A stretch of DNA of 64,000 nt from Lamellibrachia columna (GCA_963662155.1 OY759261.1:33694022-33758021), one strand, 5' to 3'. Positions 12,508 through 22,402 are shown, counted from the stretch's first letter. Notes: generated from the letters alone by a model not told the origin. Made by a program: numbers and translations.

Positions 12508-12660
12508 TAGCCAAATACTCATTTATGCAGCTGACTGAATTGAGGCAACGTTGACAGAACGAAATTGTCTAAACTTCGGCAGCAAGAGCAGTCGAACCCG
12601 GGTTCTCCCGATTGAGAGAACGCTGTTCTACCCATTACGTCATTGCACCACACGCAGTGT
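12508..12660 (-). mobile_element. tRNA-derived SINE (minus strand)
   Basis: Read on the minus strand there is a tRNA-like head with an A-box-like tgacgtaatgggtagaac and a B-box-like gggttcgactgc, the two internal promoter elements of RNA polymerase III. Then follows a body ending ttcagtcagctgcat and aaatgagtatttggc. The tail aligns well with a second SINE at 62.07-62.18 kb (caatttcgttctg against cagtttcgttcat; agctgcataaatgag against agctgcatcaatgag). The anticodon region does not fold into a standard arm, so it is not a functional tRNA. It sits between a 48-bp array and a 71-bp array. Confidence 0.7.
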
Positions 12661-14432
12661 GATCGTTGTTATCTGGAATCGCAAAGTCGACTTCACTGCT
12701 GTGGGCAATTCCCTCACTATATCGGTACAGTGATCGTTGTTACCTGGGATCACACAGTCGACTTCACTGCTGTGGACAGGTCCCTCACTATATCGGTACA
12801 GTGATCGTTGTTACCTGGGATCACACAGTCGACTTCACTGATGTGGACAGGTCCCTCACTAAATCGGTACAGTGATCGTTGTTACCTGGGATCACACAGT
12901 CGACTTCACTGATGTGGACAGGTCCCTCATTATATCGGTACAGTGATCGTTGTTACCTGGGATCACACAGTCGACTTCACTGCTGTGGACAGGTCCCTCA
13001 CTAAATCGGTACAGTGATCGTTGTTACCTGGGATCACACAGTCGACTTCACTGATGTGGACAGGTCCCTCACTATATCGGTACAGTGATCGTTGTTACCT
13101 GGGATCACACAGTCGACTTCACTGATGTGGACAGGTCCCTCACTATATCGGTACAGTGATCGTTGTTACCTGGGATCACACAGTCGACTTCACTGCTGTG
13201 GACAGGTCCCTCACTAAATCGGTACAGCGATCGTTGTTACCTGGGATCACACAGTCGACTTCACTGCTGTGGACAGGTCCCTCACTAAATCGGTACAGCG
13301 ATCGTTGTTACCTGGGATCACACAGTCGACTCCACTGCTGTGGACAGGTCCCTCACTAAATCGGTACAGCGATCGTTGTTACCTGGGATCACACAGTCGA
13401 CTTCACTGCTGTGGACAGGTCCCTCACTAAATCGGTACAGCGATCGTTGTTACCTGGGATCACACAGTCGACTTCACTGCTGTGGACAGGTCCCTCACTA
13501 AATCGGTACAGCGATCGTTGTTACCTGGGATCACACAGTCGACTTCACTGCTGTGGACAGGTCCCTCACTAAATCGGTACAGCGATCGTTGTTACCTGGG
13601 ATCACACAGTCGACTTCACTTCTGTGGACAGGTCCCTCACTAAATCGGTACAGCGATCGTTGTTACCTGGTATCACACAGTCGACTTCACTGCTGTGGAC
13701 AGGTCCCTCACTAAATCGGTACAGCGATCGTTGTTACCTGGGATCACACAGTCGACTTCACTGCTGTGGACAGGTCCCTCACTAAATCGGTACAGCGATC
13801 GTTGTTACCTGGGATCACACAGTCGACTTCACTGCTGTGGACCGGTCCCTCACTAAATCGGTACAGCGATCGTTGTTACCTGGGATCACACAGTCGACTT
13901 CACTGCTGTGGACAGGTCCCTCACTAAATCGGTACAGCGATCGTTGTCACCTGGGATCACACAGTCGACTTCACTGCTGTGGACAGGTCCCTCACTAAAT
14001 CGGTACAGCGATCGTTGTCACCTGGGATCACACAGTCGACTTCACTGCTGTGGACAGGTCCCTCACTAAATCGGTACAGCGATCGTTGTCACCTGGGATC
14101 ACACAGTCGACTTCACTGCTGTGGACAGGTCCCTCACTAAATCGGTACAGCGATCGTTGTTACCTGGGATCACACAGTCGACTTCACTGCTGTGGACAGG
14201 TCCCTCACTATATCGGTACAGTGATCGTTGTTACCTGGGATCACACAGTCGACTTCACTGCTGTGGACAGATCCCTCACTAAATCGGTACAGTGATCGTT
14301 GTTACCTGGGATCACACAGTCGACGTCAATGCTGTGGACAGGTCCCTCACTAAATCGGTACAGCGATCGTTGTTACCTGGGATCACACAGTCGACTTCAC
14401 TGCTGTGGACAGGTCCCTCACTATATCGGCAC
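12661..14432. repeat. 71-bp satellite, ~25 copies
   Basis: Unit: gatcgttgttacctgggatc, acacagtcgacttcactgct, gtggacaggtccctcactaa and atcggtacag plus one base. Edge copies carry tatatcggtacagt and most central copies aaatcggtacagc, so the array has a homogenised core and older flanks. The first copy, next to the SINE, is the most diverged. Because 71 is not a multiple of three, frames rotate, and the short open frames mean nothing. Confidence 0.98.
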
Positions 14433-14571
14433 CGTTGAGTCATTTTTTGGACGGATTTTATTTTCGAATTGCCAAACGTTTGACACGTTTAAAACTTCTA
14501 ACTAAGTAGACATTTTCTGACAGGTCCATTATTCACAAGTGAGTCCATGGTATCGTGTGATGATTGGGCAC

Positions 14572-14611
14572 CCGTGGTCAATACCACGGGGGGGGGGGTC
14601 AATTTACAATA
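14572..14611. mobile_element. fragment related to the 20.8-kb TIR element
   Basis: A palindrome (cgtggtcaataccacg) followed by a run of eleven G and tcaatttacaatac. Its reverse complement, gtattgtaaattgacccc, matches the outer TIR of the element at 20,821 (gtattgtaaatggatcccc). No internal sequence is present, so this is a solo terminal piece. Confidence 0.55.
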
Positions 14612-14694
14612 CCTCTTCGACTCATCTGCCCTTTGTTGGAGTTCCCCGCTACGTGGCACCACCTTACGGAGAGATGTGTGAACGACAACAAGAC

Positions 14695-14850
14695 CTGGTG
14701 TGTTTACAAACACTCAATAGCGAGTTCTTTGTTACACATAATTGCAGGCATCCGGGAGGCGTACGCATCCTGGAGACACCGTACCTGCCTCGTGTTTACA
14801 AACCTTCAACAGTTCGTCGCGCTTGGCCACACACCTATGATCTCGGGGTC
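14695..14850. repeat. dispersed repeat shared with 62.5 kb
   Basis: The stretch acctggtgtgtttacaaaca, ctcaatagcgag, gttacacataattgcaggca and tcgtgtttacaaac aligns collinearly with 62,518-62,650. Conservation is high over the first 65 bp and weaker after. It is an unclassified dispersed element with no coding content seen. At both loci it lies beside a SINE and a satellite. Confidence 0.75.
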
Positions 14851-15424
14851 CGACACGCTGGGCAATATCGTGCATGCACACGCACACAGACGCACGCACG
14901 CACACGGACAACATACTGTTAACATAAAACTGTGCTATTGGTTTCGAATGTCTAACGGTTAGTGATATTTGTGGCTTCAAAATTAATACTCTTACTGGAA
15001 ATGGTATTCGTTGATTGAAAGATTTATTACTGTAAACAGTGGTCGTGGTTTTATATATTGTAACTGTAGATGGTACTTGATGTCGTCTGCTTGTGATGAC
15101 AGTGCAATATTTTTAACACGTGAAATTCCACGATTAGGCCCCTGCAGTTGCCACAATGGGACCAGCGACTCACATAAGGGTATGCCATCATTAGATATGT
15201 GTAATTATTCCAACACAGTTTATTGATTACCATAAAGTAATATTAGACAAGGGAGCAATTATAATAATACAAATAAAGGAAGTTGCATAGTGGTCCAATC
15301 GAGGGAACTTGTAACAGAACACATTTGGTCACAGGCAAATTTACAGTGTTTCGGACTAACAAAGACTTTATTTTAGGATTTACATAAATTTAGTGCCAAT
15401 GGTCATATATAAATGGAAGAGGAT
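14851..15424. other. spacer with short CGCA run
   Basis: A minor CGCACG microsatellite at about 14,878-14,906 and otherwise unassigned AT-rich sequence. A ggtccaatcgagggaac motif at 15,291 recurs near 18.7 kb and might be a transposon end. Confidence 0.45.
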
Positions 15425-16425
15425 GAAAATTGAACTGACCAATGTTGGACCTCCGGAGCCAAAGGCTGGATGTCCAATGAGGGGTTTGTTACTTGGCTGT
15501 GACATTTCGTAGATTTTGTTAAGCCAACGAAGGAGGAAACTGTTGTGCTCATACTCGATAGCCACGTGACCCACACAAAAAAATTGGCTGCAACTGATAT
15601 GGCTCGGGATGCTGGAGTGGTCATGGTCTCATCGATTCCAACCTTTGGATGGGGCTTTTTTCGGACCGTTTGGAAATGATGCATTGAGGATGTGGATGAG
15701 AGGATGTGGATGAGAGAACAAGTAGGCAGACCAGTGACAACATGGCAAGTCGCCGAAATTATTAATGTGGCATACAGAAAAGCGGCATCCGTCCAGAATG
15801 TTGTTAGTGGCTTCGGGAAGGCAGGTCTGTGGTCATTGACCATATACATATTCCAAGACTCCGACTTCGCTGCTGCTACGGTAACTAATGTAATCACGGA
15901 AGCTGCACAAGAGCACAACCCTATATCACCTGTGACCCCAGCTGTTGCAGCTCCAACACTGACAGCAGTTGTCATGGTGATTGCACAAAAGCACAACCCT
16001 ACGCCACCTCTGACACCAGTTGTTGCAGCTCCAGCACTGACAGCTGTTGCCATGGAAGCTGTACTAGAGTTATGCCCACCGAAGAAAGAAACTTGCTAAA
16101 CAAAGCAAAGTCGGACCGGAGATAGCTACGCCTACTAGGCCTACATCCACGCAAGAGCCCAGTACTTTTAAGACCACTGCAACTCAATCGAGAGCACACA
16201 ACAGTTCTGATCCACCCAAACCTACTCGATTGCAGCTCATCAAGGACACCGAAGGCTGCAAAACTGGTCAAAGGTGCACCATTTTGTACGATGGTAAAAT
16301 CTACCCAGGCATAATGCGATAAGTCATGGATGTGACGAAAGAAACTGTGGCGGTGCAGTGCGTGTAAACTGTGGGACAGAACAGGTTCAGATGGCCTCTG
16401 AAGGATGACACAGCGGTATACGAAT
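15425..16425 (+). pseudogene. pogo/Tigger-like DDE transposase relic
   Basis: This is a decayed C-terminal half of a DDE_1-type (pogo/Tigger) transposase, the nuclear enzyme that excises and inserts its element. Visible in order: GWMSNEGFVTWL near 15,464, interrupted by a stop where Trp or Arg is expected; then VLILDSHVTHTKKL, which carries the second catalytic Asp in the LxLDxHxxH context; then ARDAGVVMVSS. The family's PPHTTHxLQPLD segment, which holds the third acid, is deleted and replaced by IPTFGWGFF. After a frameshift near 15,680 the frame 15,692-16,099 resumes with GRPVTTWQVAEIINVAYRKA, ASVQNVVSGFGKAGLWS and DSDFAAATVTNV, all typical of the C-terminal region. The first catalytic Asp and the DNA-binding domain are missing. 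It is certainly inactive. Confidence 0.85.
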
Positions 16426-16552
16426 TGCAGGTGACTCTATGCAGGCATAGTGCGACGAGTAATGGATCTGATGAATGACTCTATGGTGCCAGTGCATGCA
16501 ATTGCGACACAGAACATGTGGTTGTCTCTAAAGGATGTCGGCCATTTCCGCT
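16285..16552 (+). pseudogene. tandemly duplicated C-terminal domain of the Tigger-like relic
   Basis: Downstream of the transposase frame, 16,285-16,425 reads YDGKIYPGIMR, then VMDVTKETVAVQC and a GQNRFRWPLKDD motif. This resembles the small domain that ends many invertebrate Tigger/jerky-like transposases. A second diverged copy at 16,430-16,552 reads YAGIVRRVMDLMNDSMVPV and ends NMWLSLKDVG. Both contain stops or shifts. The duplication is collinear over about 120 bp and looks like a two-copy tandem event within the element. Confidence 0.6.
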
Positions 16553-16796
16553 AGCCTATTCCGGAGCAATTGACAGAAAACTATGACCATTAGACCATGT
16601 TAACATTTCATTTGACTATTGATTAATTTTATGTTTCTAATGAACACTGAATCTGAAGATCCCACTGCAGTTGTTGAAGCCGATCACGGCTATTAGTGTG
16701 ACGTTTGGGATGTGCGCAGCGCATTTGGGCGAATATAAAATAAAATACTTTATAAAATATAGTTAAAAGAATAAAAACAGGGAGAAGGTTGCTAGC

Positions 16797-17715
16797 CATT
16801 TAATGCAACCCTCTGCCTCCCAACTGTAAACGAAAAGGCGTTGAGTGTGGGCCGGTTGATGATGTCATCTGTGAGGGTGTTCCATTCGATGACGGTTTTT
16901 ACAAAGAATGAGCCTCTATATTGGTCAGTCTTGTTTGCTTGTCTTTGTAGAATGTTGTGAGTTTCGTACCCCTCGTATATGGTGGGTCGAATCCTACGTC
17001 TGTTTCTGTTGGCTGCTGTGAGGAAGGCGTCCGTAGGTAGGGCTGGGACCAGGCCTTTTGCTATGTTGTACAGCATTGTCAGCCTGAGTTGCCTGCGTCG
17101 TTCTTCCAAGGGTGGGAGGTCGAGGAAGTCAAGCATCCTGCCAATGCATCCAGGCTCCCGAGATCTGTAATCTCTAGTGATGAAGCGTGCAGCCTGGTGT
17201 TGAATGCGTTGAAGCTTTTCCGTGTCTTGTTTGAGGTAGGGGTCCCACACTACCGCCCCATATTCCAGGGTGGATCTAACGAGAGCGATGTACGCAAGGC
17301 GTCGACACTCCTGAGCGCAGTTCCGGAGATTCCGGCGTAGGAAGCCCCTCGTTGATCCAGCTTTCGTGCCCAGGCCGGTCATGTGTGTTGACCACTTCAG
17401 GTCGGCAGAGTTCTCAATGCCGATGAAAAAAAGAGTTTTGCTCTACATTTTTGAGAATGGTGCCCCCGAGTCTATAGTAGAAGTGTGATCTGGGTTTGGT
17501 GGAGAGGACGTAGCACTTCTGTGCGTTGAAGCGCATCCCCACCGGGCTGTCCAGTCCTCGAGGTTCTTGAGGTCGGACTGCAGGGTGAGGTGATCTTGAA
17601 AGGAGCGGACCTCCCGATAGAACAGGCAGTCATCCGCGAAGAGTCGTACTGTGGACTTCACGGTGTCCGGCAGATCATTTATGAGGCGCAGGAAAAGTAA
17701 TGGACCCAACACTTT
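16797..17715 (-). pseudogene. CR1/Jockey-like LINE ORF2 relic (RT C-terminal half)
   Basis: Minus-strand frames cover the C-terminal half of a non-LTR reverse transcriptase. 17,712-17,443 gives VxGPLLFL and INDLPDTVKSTVRLFADDCL; FADD carries the catalytic aspartates of the polymerase. After a one-base shift (the frame with MRFNAQKCYVLSTKPRSHF) and another near 17,430, the frame 17,382-16,792 gives GFLRRNLRNCAQECRRLAY, LVRSTLEYGAVVWDPY, QRIQHQAARFITRDY and LPPLEERRRQLRLTMLYNI, then the C terminus FFVKTVIEWNTLTDDI. The endonuclease and N-terminal RT are absent. The 5' truncation falls exactly at the VLGPLL codons, where a 43-bp satellite begins whose monomer carries those same bases. Dead element, minus orientation. 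Confidence 0.93.
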
Positions 17716-18470
17716 GTTTTACTCGCGTACTAATTCAAAGTAATGGACCCAACACTTTGTTTTACTCGCGTACTAATTCAAAGTAATGGACCCAACACTT
17801 TGTTTTACTCGCGTACTAATTCAAAGTAATGGACCCAACACTTTGTTTTACTCGCGTACTAATTCAAAGTAATGGACCCAACACTTTGTTTTACTCGCGT
17901 ACTAATTCAAAGTAATGGACCCAACACTTTGTTTTATTCGCGTACTAATTCAAAGTAATGGACCCAACACTTTGTTTTACTCGCGTACTAATTCAAAGTA
18001 ATGGACCCAACACTTTGTTTTATTCGCGTACTAATTCAAAGTAATGGACCCAACACTTTGTTTTACTCGCGTACTAATTCAAAGTAATGGACCCAACACT
18101 TTGTTTTACTCGCGTACTAATTCAAAGTAATGGACCCAACACTTTGTTTTATTCGCGTACTAATTCAAAGTAATGGACCCAACACTTTGTTTTACTCGCG
18201 TACTAATTCAAAGTAATGGACCCAACACTTTGTTTTATTCGCGTACTAATTCAAAGTAATGGACCCAACACTTTGTTTTACTCGCGTACTAATTCAAAGT
18301 AATGGACCCAACACTTTGTTTTACTCGCGTACTAATTCAAAGTAATGGACCCAACACTTTGTTTTACTCGCGTACTAATTCAAAGTAATGGACCCAACAC
18401 TTTGTTTTACTCGCGTACTAATTCAAAGTAATGGACCCAACACTTTGTTTTACTCGTACTAATTCAAAGT
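17698..18470. repeat. 43-bp satellite seeded at a LINE truncation point
   Basis: About 18 copies of aattcaaagtaatggaccca and acactttgttttactcgcgt plus act (43 bp). The segment agtaatggacccaacact in each monomer is the reverse complement of the LINE codons for VLGPLL at the truncated end of the adjoining RT relic. The remainder is flanking DNA. Copies differ only by tactcg or tattcg and a shortened last unit, so the array is young. Confidence 0.95.
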
Positions 18471-18896
18471 TTGGTCTACATAAGTTGTTTGTTTGTCCAG
18501 TCGAAGAAGACATGGGACATTGTGTAGGGTGAATGGAACTACAAAGATTATGAACACTGGTATTTATTAGTATATTGTATTTAACTAATAATAACTATTA
18601 TTGTTATAATGAACACTATATGTTACTTATGTATCAATTCATAATTATTATTTTACTTTTGGTCCAATCGAAGACATTGGGTGGTCCAATCGAGGAAACC
18701 GTGGCCACGATTGGACCGTTTTGTAATTTTTTTTAAATTCGTTTTTTTCAATATTTATCAATGATTTTCTTGTGATTGATAGCTTGTTTTTGAAAATAAA
18801 ATATAAACTCTGTGTTAGTATATTGTTTACATAAATTCTATTTGTTTTCGCGTCTATATTCGAGTTAGGGGTCCCAATCCCGGCAACTCTCCCCTA
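18471..18896. other. AT-rich spacer with GGTCCAATCG motifs
   Basis: Two direct copies of ggtccaatcgargaaa-type sequence (about 18,660 and 18,689) and an inverted cgattggacc at about 18,707 form a local palindrome. A matching direct copy lies at 15,291. These might be transposon termini enclosing 15.29-18.72 kb, but this is unproven. Confidence 0.4.
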
Positions 18897-18945
18897 TTGC
18901 AGCCAGTTCCGAGTTATTGGTTTATCCCAGCTTGTCCTTCCATTG
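18897..18945. repeat. solitary relative of the 60-bp satellite
   Basis: The stretch tgcagccagttccgagttat and ggtttatcccag aligns with the left boundary of the 7.65-kb array (tgcagccagttgtgatttat, ggtttatcccag, about 30 of 34 positions). It continues cttgtccttcc like the 65-bp monomer (cttgtcttcc). The 18 bases lying between two CCAG repeats in the satellite are missing here. It is a single copy that runs straight into an RT relic. Confidence 0.65.
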
Positions 18946-19460
18946 CTGAAGAAGCCATCACATGAGAAATACATCCTGTGCAGATATCGACCAGAGAGTA
19001 ACCTGACACAATTATCCAATGTAATTGAGAAAGTTATCGTGCTTAGGATAATTACGCACATTTCCGATCAGCGATTGGTTGACTGCTTTCAGTCGGCGAA
19101 TCGAAAAAAAAAATTCCTGACTGAAACTGCGCTACTACTATATTCCCGACTGAAACTGCGCTACTACTATATTCCCGACTGAAACTGCGCTACTACTATA
19201 TTCCCGACTGAAACTGCGCTACTACTATATTCCCGACTGAAACTGCGCTACTACTATATTCCCGACTGAAACTGCGCTACTACTATATTCCCGACTGAAA
19301 CTGCGCTACTACTATACGTTACAAGGGCCAGTAAAACATCCACGGACAATAAACAAGGAACAACTCTGATTCCCGTTGATTTTAATGCGGCCTTCGATAC
19401 AATGAAACACGACATCTCGATCTCGCTGGTCATACATAAACCTAACGTTTGCGCTACGGC
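18930..19460 (+). pseudogene. LINE RT relic split by a 29-bp array
   Basis: Plus-strand frames give LPLLKKPS, then YRPESNLTQLSNVIEKVI, DCFQSANR and FLTETALLLY. These correspond to the LLKKP, NYRPISNL-x-KxxEKVV, FQSAYR and HSTETALL blocks of CR1/L2-like reverse transcriptases. After the array, IPVDFNAAFDTMKHDI supplies the first catalytic Asp block (family form LDxSAAFDTVDHxIL). Stops, an A-rich insertion (aaaaaaaaa near 19,106) and the array break the frame. The palm FADD block is not present downstream. Dead element, opposite in orientation to the LINE relic at 16.8-17.7 kb. Confidence 0.8.
19118..19316. repeat. 29-bp tandem repeat inside an RT gene relic
   Basis: Seven copies of cgactgaaactgcgctacta plus ctatattcc. 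The first copy begins ctgactgaaactgcgctac, which encodes the conserved TETAL of the surrounding RT relic, so the monomer is RT coding sequence plus a few bases. Copies are essentially identical. Confidence 0.95.
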
Positions 19461-19803
19461 TCCAAGACCTGAAGGATCCCCCCCGACATAAAAGACCTGA
19501 AGGATACATAAAAAAATGCGACACAAAAAAATGCGTTGCTATCGGACATGGGGTGGGGCATTGCCCCGAAATCACCAATCGAAGTGGACAAAAAGTACAT
19601 TTACTTACGCCAAGGCTAAAAACAGTGTCAAATATTCCCGTGGGGTTATCTGAGAATGGTATTACCAATGTCAGCAATTTTATGTGGGCCTTCCCCCTGC
19701 CAGCAAACCCATAGGGTGAGAAAGGGGCATTCGTTTACTGGAAAGACACTTTCTTAATGGAAAGATGCGAAGTATCAAAACAGTGTCAAGGTTGAAAACA
19801 GTG
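19461..19803. other. unassigned spacer
   Basis: Short direct repeats only (gacctgaagga twice near 19,470-19,500; aaaaaaatgcg twice near 19,512-19,530). The sequence may be further LINE debris but I cannot recognise it. Confidence 0.4.
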
Positions 19804-20169
19804 TCGGACGGACGGACGGACGGACGGACGGACGGACGGACGGACGGACGGACGGACGGACGGACGGACGGACGGACGGACGGACGGACGGACGGACGGA
19901 CGGACGGACGGACGGACGGACGGACGGACGGACGGACGGACGGACGGACGGACGGACGGACGGACGGACGGACGGACGGACGGACGGACGGACGGACGGA
20001 CGGACGGACGGACGGACGGACGGACGGACGGACGGACGGACGGACGGACGGACGGACGGACGGACGGACGGACGGACGGACGGACGGACGGACGGACGGA
20101 CGGACGGACGGACGGACGGACGGACGGACGGACGGACGGACGGACGGACGGACGGACGGACGGACGGAC
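19804..20169. repeat. (CGGA)n perfect tetranucleotide array, ~366 bp
   Basis: About 91 uninterrupted copies of CGGA/GACG. No substitutions are visible, which is unusual for a microsatellite of this length and suggests high mutability and recent expansion. The DGRT and VRPS peptide frames are artefacts. Confidence 0.98.
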
Positions 20170-20818
20170 TGGTGCCGGCGCCCGCTGCCTTTGTGCGTTC
20201 CAACAGATGTGCATGTCTTGGCGCGGGTGTGCGTCTTTAATGACAGGCGGCCGGGTTGTGTGGTACATCATATTTAGGGGGCGTCTCTACTGTATCAGTT
20301 GTCTACGTGATGACTACGTCGACGACAACTCGTTAGTTGAGAGCGTAATCTTCTAACTAAATGAGACGGCCTAAACGTTGGATGTTTTGTCCTCGACATG
20401 TCGCGTTGTCTATTATGCCGCGGAGGAAAGGATATTGGAGCTGGCGAACGGTAATTACCATATAACCGCTGTCATGATTGCTCGTTTGGCGGCTCGACAA
20501 TTGTTTGTTCGCACTCGAAGAGTCCCCGGTCGTGTCTCGCTGCACTCCACCACACAGCGCGGGACTCATCCACACAGCGCGGGATTCGTCAGCTACGGCA
20601 GCGACGTCTGCGACGCATTCACCAATAGCGGGTTCGAACCCCTTTTGCAAAAAAACTGACTACGGCCCTGTCAGTGTAGGCTTGGCTTCGAGAAAGGATT
20701 GATAATAGATACGTTACTGACTGTATATATGTTACTGGTTGTAGTGTTAACAACGGAACGCCTGGGCATATCATATAAGTGATATATGGTTATGTTTGAT
20801 CACACGTCTACGCGAGTT
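20170..20818. other. GC-richer spacer with a B-box-like motif
   Basis: No gene is supported by domain content. At about 20,628 a cgggttcgaacccctttt stretch looks like a pol III B box followed by a T-run, and it could be the end of a tRNA-like SINE or pseudogene. I could not place an A box with confidence. A short direct repeat cacacagcgcgggactc lies near 20,550-20,590. Confidence 0.4.
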
Positions 20819-21697
20819 GACGCCGGTGTAGTATTGTAAATGGATCCCCGTGCAAACGGACCCGGTGTCCATTTAAAACATTGGTAAATGGACCGGGGGG
20901 GGGGTCCATATACAATCGTGGTAAATGGACCCCGGGCGTGGAAAACGTACCCCCATCTGTTCAGTTTTATGATACTTAGGGGCATTATTTTATTTGAATT
21001 TCTATTTTAGCACTAATAGCTTTTGATGGACTGCTTGAATATGGGGAGGGGAGTTCTCAATGACCGTGGAAAATAAACCTCCTCTTTCCACGTATCTCCC
21101 GAGTTCTACTTTTGAAATAAATAAAGAGTATTATTTAATTAATTTTAATACTAGTGTTAGTATGAACCATAATTGACTGAATGGTTATAAATAAATGAAC
21201 GGCTAAATAGGTATGCTACATCTTACAGTTAAAACTCATTGAATGAATACAGAGATATACGTAGAGCACTATAGATGACTTTTGATGGACTGCTTTCAAA
21301 GAAAATGAGTTCTTTTGAGGACATTTCAAGGATGTAACTATAAGAAAGCAGTTGAAAGTGTAGTTCACACGTGGTGGTTAACGCGGACAGTTTTTAGCTC
21401 CGTTCCAAGCTGGGCTACTAGTGGAGACTTATTTGCTTGTTTTGACACGCAACGATACAGATGAGAATTATAATCTGTTAAGGATTGTTTGAGAATAAAC
21501 TTTGTTCATTGATTTAAACGGATTTCTTTGTTACAGTAATAACCTATTGGGTAATTTTTTATGGGGATCCATTTTCCACAGCGTAAAATGGACCCCGGTT
21601 CATTTTTCACGGTGGGGGTCCATATTTCACAGTGAAAAATGGACCGGGGGGGCCATTTACCACAGGGGTCCATTTACAATCTCACACCGGCGCCATG
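20819..21697. mobile_element. non-autonomous TIR element with compound ~137-bp TIRs
   Basis: The left end (20,821-20,957) and the reverse complement of the right end (21,561-21,695) align over about 137 bp. Both start cgccggtgt, then attgtaaatgga and ccc, and both finish gtggaaaa followed by ccccat. Each arm is itself made of alternating direct and inverted copies of a TAAATGGACCCC motif with G-runs, so single strands could fold into many hairpins. The roughly 600-bp interior is AT-rich with no coding potential, and contains ttttgatggactgctt twice (about 21,021 and 21,279). TSDs are unclear. A solo terminus lies at 14,572. I cannot assign the superfamily. Confidence 0.75.
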
Positions 21698-21749
21698 TGT
21701 AGGACTCGGGCAGTAGACGTAGGCAGGTCGAGCCGTTTGTGTGGAGAGT

Positions 21750-22402
21750 CGTCGCGTATAGACGAGTTGCTGCACTCCAGTAGTGAAGCGTATAGACGAG
21801 TTGCTGCACTCCAGTAGTGAAGTGTATAGACGAGTTGCTGCACTCCAGTAGTGAAGTGTATAGACGAGTTGCTGCACTCCAGTAGTGAAGCGTATAGACG
21901 AGTTGCTGCACTCCAGTAGTGAGGCGTATAGACGAGTTGCTGCACTCCAGTAGTGAAGCGTATAGACGAGTTGCTGCACTCCAGTAGTGAAGTGTATAGA
22001 CGAGTTGCTGCACTCCAGTAGTGAAGTGTATAGACGAGTTGCTGCACTCCAGTAGTGTAGTGTATAGACGAGTTGCTGCACTCCAGTAGTGAAGTGTATA
22101 GACGAGTTGCTGCACTCCAGTAGTGAAGTGTATAGACGAGTTGCTGCACTCCAGTAGTGAAGTGTATAGACGAGTTGCTGGACTCCAGTAGTGGAGCATA
22201 TAGACGAGTTGCTGCACTGCAGTAGTGAAGCGTATAGACGAGTTGCTCCACTCCAGTAGTGAAGCGTATAGACGAGTTGCTACACTCCAGTAGTGAAGTG
22301 TATAGACGAGTTGCTGCACTCCAGTAGTGAAGCGTATAGACGAGTTGCTGCACTCCAGTAGTGAAGTGTATAGACGAGTTGCTGCACTCCAGTAGTGAAG
22401 CG
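21750..22402. repeat. 34-bp tandem repeat, ~19 copies
   Basis: Unit gtatagacgagttgctgcac plus tccagtagtgaagy. It begins about 50 bp beyond the TIR element's right end. Since 34 is not divisible by three, yet no frame of the minus strand contains a stop, long artefactual ORFs (up to 301 codons) arise. Confidence 0.97.

Noticed and set aside
12545..12660. Functional tRNA gene on the minus strand
   Set aside because: A- and B-box-like motifs are present, but the anticodon arm does not fold and the sequence runs into a SINE body shared with 62.1 kb.
14539..14962. Two overlapping ORFs of 127 and 132 codons as genes
   Set aside because: They cover a G-run, a dispersed repeat and a CGCA microsatellite and show no domain.
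20628..20645. tRNA gene at a ggttcgaacc motif
   Set aside because: A B-box-like sequence and T-run are visible, but I could not identify an A box or acceptor stem.
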